From: Bacillota bacterium
GTDB taxonomy: Bacteria > Eremiobacterota > SpSt-956 > JAKJGF01
DNA: 32,800 nt
Reading direction: 5' to 3'
Assembly: GCA_029555925.1 (NCBI GenBank)
Contig: JAKPQU010000186.1
Location: 1 to 32,800, forward strand
Both the position numbers and the translations under genes were made by a program. Positions within the stretch are counted from its first letter, which is position 1. The number at the start of each line of letters is the position of its first letter. The notes under the pieces are model-generated. The model saw nothing but the letters and a program-made list of their open reading frames with translations, was not told where the DNA came from and did not search any database. Positions 30,176 to 32,800 of the stretch are shown here, piece by piece.

Positions 30176-30538
30176 ATGAGCGAAGAAAAAGTGGTTAAAC
30201 TTAAAGACGGAAGAATAAAATATATAGAAACAGAAGAAGGTCTTTATAAATTTAATTATACAGATGATAAAATACTGGATCATATTATATGTCCCGATGA
30301 AGGTAAATATGAATTCTTTTATGACGAAGATGACGATCAGATGATAGATTATATCGAAACTCCATATGGAACCTTAAATTTTTATTATACCAGAACAGGG
30401 AAAACAGATTCTATAAAACTGGAAAGCGGAGAGGAATTTGTCTTTTACTATGATGACAGCGGAGATGTTCAGATAGAGGTCATAGGAGAAATAGACGAAT
30501 TTCTGGAAAAAGAACTGGGTATGTTCGGTATAATTTAG
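30176..30538 (+). CDS. Acidic protein with RHS/YD-like repeats
   Basis: A 120-residue cytoplasmic acidic protein. Four units of about 20-22 residues begin near residues 22, 43, 65 and 86: GLYKFNYTDDKI, GKYEFFYDEDDD, GTLNFYYTRTGK and EEFVFYYDDSGD. Each has an aromatic strand then a polar turn, like the YD repeats of RHS proteins but alone and without a toxin domain. There is no signal peptide. The start is ATG with CGGAGGATG upstream. The function is unknown. Confidence 0.75.
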   Translation: MSEEKVVKLKDGRIKYIETEEGLYKFNYTDDKILDHIICPDEGKYEFFYDEDDDQMIDYIETPYGTLNFYYTRTGKTDSIKLESGEEFVFYYDDSGDVQIEVIGEIDEFLEKELGMFGII

Positions 30539-30539
30539 A

Positions 30540-30572
30540 TCGTAACGCGTGACGCGTGATGCGTGACGCGAG
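30540..30572 (+). repeat. Heptad array after the YD-repeat gene
   Basis: The units GTAACGC, GTGACGC, GTGATGC and GTGACGC follow the stop codon by two bases. They precede the end of the - strand folT-like gene. Confidence 0.8.
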
Positions 30573-30584
30573 AAGAGAGACCTG

Positions 30585-31109
30585 TTAATTGCCTTCAGGA
30601 TTTCTGAGCCTGAAGGCTTTTAATATTTTATATATGATAAAAGCATATAAGGGTACATGAATTAACTGGGAAACACTTCCTTCCAGCATTTTAATGAACA
30701 GGAAATTTTTCCCTGCCAGCTGGGAGTAAAAATATGGCATAAGGATGATTTTTGTTACAAACTGCCCTGTAAATATAGCACAGGTAAGATACCAGAAAGA
30801 GGGCATCTTCATATCTTTATTAAAAGGTAACAGAAAAAGAGCAGGAATAAATCCTGTAAGGGCAGACGTAAGGGTAAATCCAGGATGGTATGGTTTTCCG
30901 AAAGAATTCAGAAAATAGCCGAGAATATCAGACAGGCTGCCTACAATGGCCCCTGATACAGGACCGAAAATTATGCCTGATAATATTATGGGAAAACCAT
31001 GAAATGTAACGATTTTTACCTGAATATTAACATACCTTGCAAGTATAATTGTAATGGCAATAAAGAGTCCTAGATAAACAGTTTTCTGTGTAGCGGTAAA
31101 CATTTTCAT
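30585..31109 (-). CDS. folT: Folate-type ECF transporter S component (FolT-like)
   Basis: A 174-residue membrane protein with about six helices. It matches the folate-family S component pattern: LGLFIAITIILARYVNIQV, then GFPIILSGIIFGPVSGAIVGSLSDILGYF and HPGFTLTSALTGFIPALFLLPF. S components bind the vitamin and work with a shared EcfT and two EcfA ATPases, which are not in this window. The start is ATG 31109; the frame extends upstream through a heptad-like hairpin, which I exclude. No strong ribosome site is visible. It lies just downstream of a methyltetrahydrofolate methyltransferase gene on the same strand, which fits folate substrate specificity. Confidence 0.8.
   Translation of the reverse strand: MKMFTATQKTVYLGLFIAITIILARYVNIQVKIVTFHGFPIILSGIIFGPVSGAIVGSLSDILGYFLNSFGKPYHPGFTLTSALTGFIPALFLLPFNKDMKMPSFWYLTCAIFTGQFVTKIILMPYFYSQLAGKNFLFIKMLEGSVSQLIHVPLYAFIIYKILKAFRLRNPEGN
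30591..30629 (+). terminator. Intrinsic terminator for the YD-repeat gene, inside the folT-like 3' end
   Basis: GCCTTCAGG (30591-30599) pairs perfectly with CCTGAAGGC (30609-30617), followed by TTTTAATATTTT. It would stop + strand transcription from the YD-repeat gene. It overlaps the last codons of the convergent folT-like gene. Confidence 0.6.
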
Positions 31110-31122
31110 AGAACAGTGAACA

Positions 31123-31168
31123 GCAATCAGTGAGCAATGAGAGTCAAAGCTCACCGCTCACTGATTGC
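31123..31168. repeat. Hairpin with heptads between the methyltransferase and folT-like genes
   Basis: GCAATCAGTGAGC (31123-31135) pairs perfectly with GCTCACTGATTGC (31156-31168) around a 20-base loop. The arms are GTGAGCA-type heptads. It lies between the methyltransferase stop and the folT-like start on the - strand. Confidence 0.75.
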
Positions 31169-31171
31169 TCA

Positions 31172-32581
31172 TTACCTTTTTATTAATTTTTTAGCCAGCA
31201 ATACTGCATCTGTGGCGTCTTTCCCGTAGCCGTCCGCTCCTATTTCATCTGCAAATTCCTGGTTAAGAGGAGCACCTCCTACTATAACCCTGACTTTATC
31301 CCTGAGCCCCTTTTCCTTTAAGGCAGAAATAATTTCTCCCATTTTTACCATTGTAGTTGTAAGCATGGCAGAAAGTCCCAGGAGATCAGGTTTTTTCTCT
31401 TCTACCGTTTTCAGAAATTCCGCTGCAGACACATCTGCTCCGAGATTGAACACTTCAAAACCTGCACCTTCAAGCATCATTGATACAAGGTTCTGTCCTA
31501 TATCATGAAGGTCGTCTTCCACAGTTCCCATTATACAGAGCCCTGCAGGTTCCACTTTTGCTTTGAGAAGATGAGGTTTTAACATAGTAAGACACTCTTT
31601 CATGGCAGAAGCAGACATCATCATTTCCGGCACATAGATCTCTCCGGCACTGTATTTTTCTCCTGTCACTTCCATTGCTTTTATGAGACTGGCAAGTATT
31701 TCTCTAGGATTTATATCTTCTTTCAATAATTTTTCGGTAATTTCCTTTGCCTCATCATCAAGGCCTTCTTCTATTTTCCCTTTTAATTCTTCAAGGAGCG
31801 AAGTTGCCTGTTCTTTCTCGCCGGATTTCTCCCTGGAAAATTTCTCTCTTCCTGTAAGCACAAGTGATATTTTAATGGTTTTCATGAGGTCTTCATCTGA
31901 AGGATCTGTTATGGCTCCGTCAAGTCCTGCCTCTAGCATCATGGAAAGATAGGTTCTGTTAAATAATTTTCTGTCAGGAAGGCCGAAGGAAATATTGCTC
32001 AATCCGCATATCGTATTTATGCCGGGAAACTCCTTCTTAAAAGCTCTTACAGTCTCAAGGGCAATCTTCCCTGCTTCACTGTTACTTCCAACTCCGAGTA
32101 TAAGAGGGTCCAGATAGATTTTATGTTTTTCTATGCCTCCTTTAAGAAGTTCCTCTACAAGTAATTTTGCCTCTTCCAATCTATCTTTTACCGTAAGAGG
32201 CATTTTATTAAATCCTCCCAGTGGAAGTGCTACCAGGGAACAGTTATATTTTTTCGCAAGTTTTATGAGTCTTTCTCTCTTTGGTTCATTTGTTATGGAA
32301 TTTATCAGAGGAGGAATTTTACATAATTTTACCCCTTCTTCCATAGCTTCTTCATTCGGAGTGTCAATTGCAAGAGGAAGATCTGTTTCAGACTGAACTA
32401 TATTTATAAGCCATGTAAGATCTTCGATCTCAGATTTACAGCTCATGGCTGAATTTACATCTATAAAGGTGGAATTACTTTGAAGGCGAACAAGTTTACG
32501 GATATATTGTTCATCTTTCTTTTCTATGGCTTCTTTTACTTTTTTTCTGGTGGAATTTATGAGTTCCCCTACTATAATCAT
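31172..32581 (-). CDS. Methyltetrahydrofolate methyltransferase fused to a corrinoid-binding domain
   Basis: The 469-residue protein unites two modules usually on separate chains. Residues 1-245 are a pterin-binding TIM barrel of the AcsE/MeTr type (IIVGELINSTRKKVKEAI, IYLDPLILGVGSNS, ICGLSNISFGLPDRKLFNRT with N196). Residues about 260-469 are a cobalamin-binding unit: helical cap, then GTVEDDLHDIGQNLV with the D357-H359-G362 cobalt ligand motif, and VIVGGAPLNQEFADEIGADG. It would move a methyl group between methyltetrahydrofolate and a bound corrinoid. It lacks the homocysteine module of MetH. The start is ATG with GGAGG seven bases upstream. The final acceptor is not identified. Confidence 0.88.
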   Translation of the reverse strand: MIIVGELINSTRKKVKEAIEKKDEQYIRKLVRLQSNSTFIDVNSAMSCKSEIEDLTWLINIVQSETDLPLAIDTPNEEAMEEGVKLCKIPPLINSITNEPKRERLIKLAKKYNCSLVALPLGGFNKMPLTVKDRLEEAKLLVEELLKGGIEKHKIYLDPLILGVGSNSEAGKIALETVRAFKKEFPGINTICGLSNISFGLPDRKLFNRTYLSMMLEAGLDGAITDPSDEDLMKTIKISLVLTGREKFSREKSGEKEQATSLLEELKGKIEEGLDDEAKEITEKLLKEDINPREILASLIKAMEVTGEKYSAGEIYVPEMMMSASAMKECLTMLKPHLLKAKVEPAGLCIMGTVEDDLHDIGQNLVSMMLEGAGFEVFNLGADVSAAEFLKTVEEKKPDLLGLSAMLTTTMVKMGEIISALKEKGLRDKVRVIVGGAPLNQEFADEIGADGYGKDATDAVLLAKKLIKR

Positions 32582-32662
32582 ATTTATGCCTCCATGTATA
32601 AAAACTTTATGTATTATAACATTTTCAGGAGGAAAAGTATATTATGAAAATAGTAAGTTCTT

Positions 32663-32800
32663 AGTACCGTAACAGGTAAATTCGTAACCATTTATCAGCT
32701 TCTGCCTGACAGGCTCTTACGAAGAAAAATAATTTGCCTTATTTAATTTGTTTTACAGACAATAAATTAGCCCTTATTTAATTTCTAATACTATAGAAAA
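32663..32800. repeat. MITE-like palindromic element, copy 2, cut by the window edge
   Basis: Starts AGTACCGTAACAGGTAAA, then runs into GTAACCATTTATCAGCTTCT. It matches the reverse complement of copy 1 from about 2460 to 2570 with few differences and continues past the right edge. It lacks the R2 segment that copy 1 holds. It lies upstream of the methyltransferase gene, just after a short + strand reading frame. Confidence 0.8.

Noticed and set aside
8155..31168. Possible CRISPR arrays in the repeat-rich gaps
   Set aside because: The units are 7 bp and contiguous or degenerate, with no 25-40 bp repeats separated by unique spacers, and no cas genes are present.
1..32800. tRNA, rRNA, transposase or phage genes
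   Set aside because: No cloverleaf, rRNA-like stretch, DDE transposase, integrase or phage structural protein could be seen on either strand.

Overview
The window is AT-rich bacterial DNA. Roughly the first 19 kb is a flagellar/chemotaxis supercluster and the last 13 kb is a looser set of signalling, repeat-protein and metabolic genes. Order on the + strand: fliF (3' end only), fliG, fliH, fliI, a MotE/MgtE-N-like gene, fliK, flgD, flgE, flbD, motA, motB, a fliN/fliY-type switch gene, fliO, fliP, fliQ, fliR, flhB, flhA, a CheY-like gene, sigma-28 (fliA) and a second CheY-like gene. This order and gene content (FlbD, FliY-like protein, MotE-like protein at the fliJ position) resemble Firmicutes, Thermotogae, spirochaetes and deep-branching candidate phyla rather than Enterobacteria. 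I cannot name the phylum from sequence alone; an uncultivated lineage is plausible because of the zinc-ribbon kinase-TPR and WD40-TPR giants and the unusual repeats.

After the flagellar block come a secreted lipocalin-like hypothetical (-), an HDOD protein (+), a 954-residue zinc-ribbon/Ser-Thr kinase/TPR protein (+), a SWIM zinc finger fused to a DEDD-type exonuclease (-), a 63-residue orphan (+), a 1038-residue WD40-TPR-WD40 protein (+), an M20 metallopeptidase (+), a small acidic YD-repeat-like protein (+), and a - strand pair encoding a FolT-like ECF transporter S component and a methyltetrahydrofolate methyltransferase fused to a corrinoid-binding domain.

The most unusual property is what lies between genes. 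Many intergenic gaps hold tandem arrays of degenerate 7-bp units, mainly GTGACGC, GTGAAGA/G, GGTGATG, GTTGAGA and their reverse complements. The GTGA-type strand usually follows a stop codon and the TCAC-type strand precedes the next start, so many gaps can fold as long or nested hairpins. One array is translated as part of FliP, and another separates the fliR Shine-Dalgarno from its ATG. Two copies of a short palindromic MITE-like element lie in opposite orientation at about 2.4-2.7 kb and at the right edge. A third repeat of 70-80 bp lies upstream of fliI, the kinase gene and the peptidase gene.

How the genes work together: the flagellar genes supply the switch (FliG, FliY-like), export gate and ATPase (FliH, FliI, FliO-R, FlhA, FlhB), hook (FliK, FlgD, FlgE) and stator (MotA, MotB), with FliA as late sigma factor and two CheY-like receivers as likely inputs. 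fliL, fliM, fliJ, flhF and flhG are not in this locus. No tRNA, rRNA, CRISPR array or transposase gene was seen.
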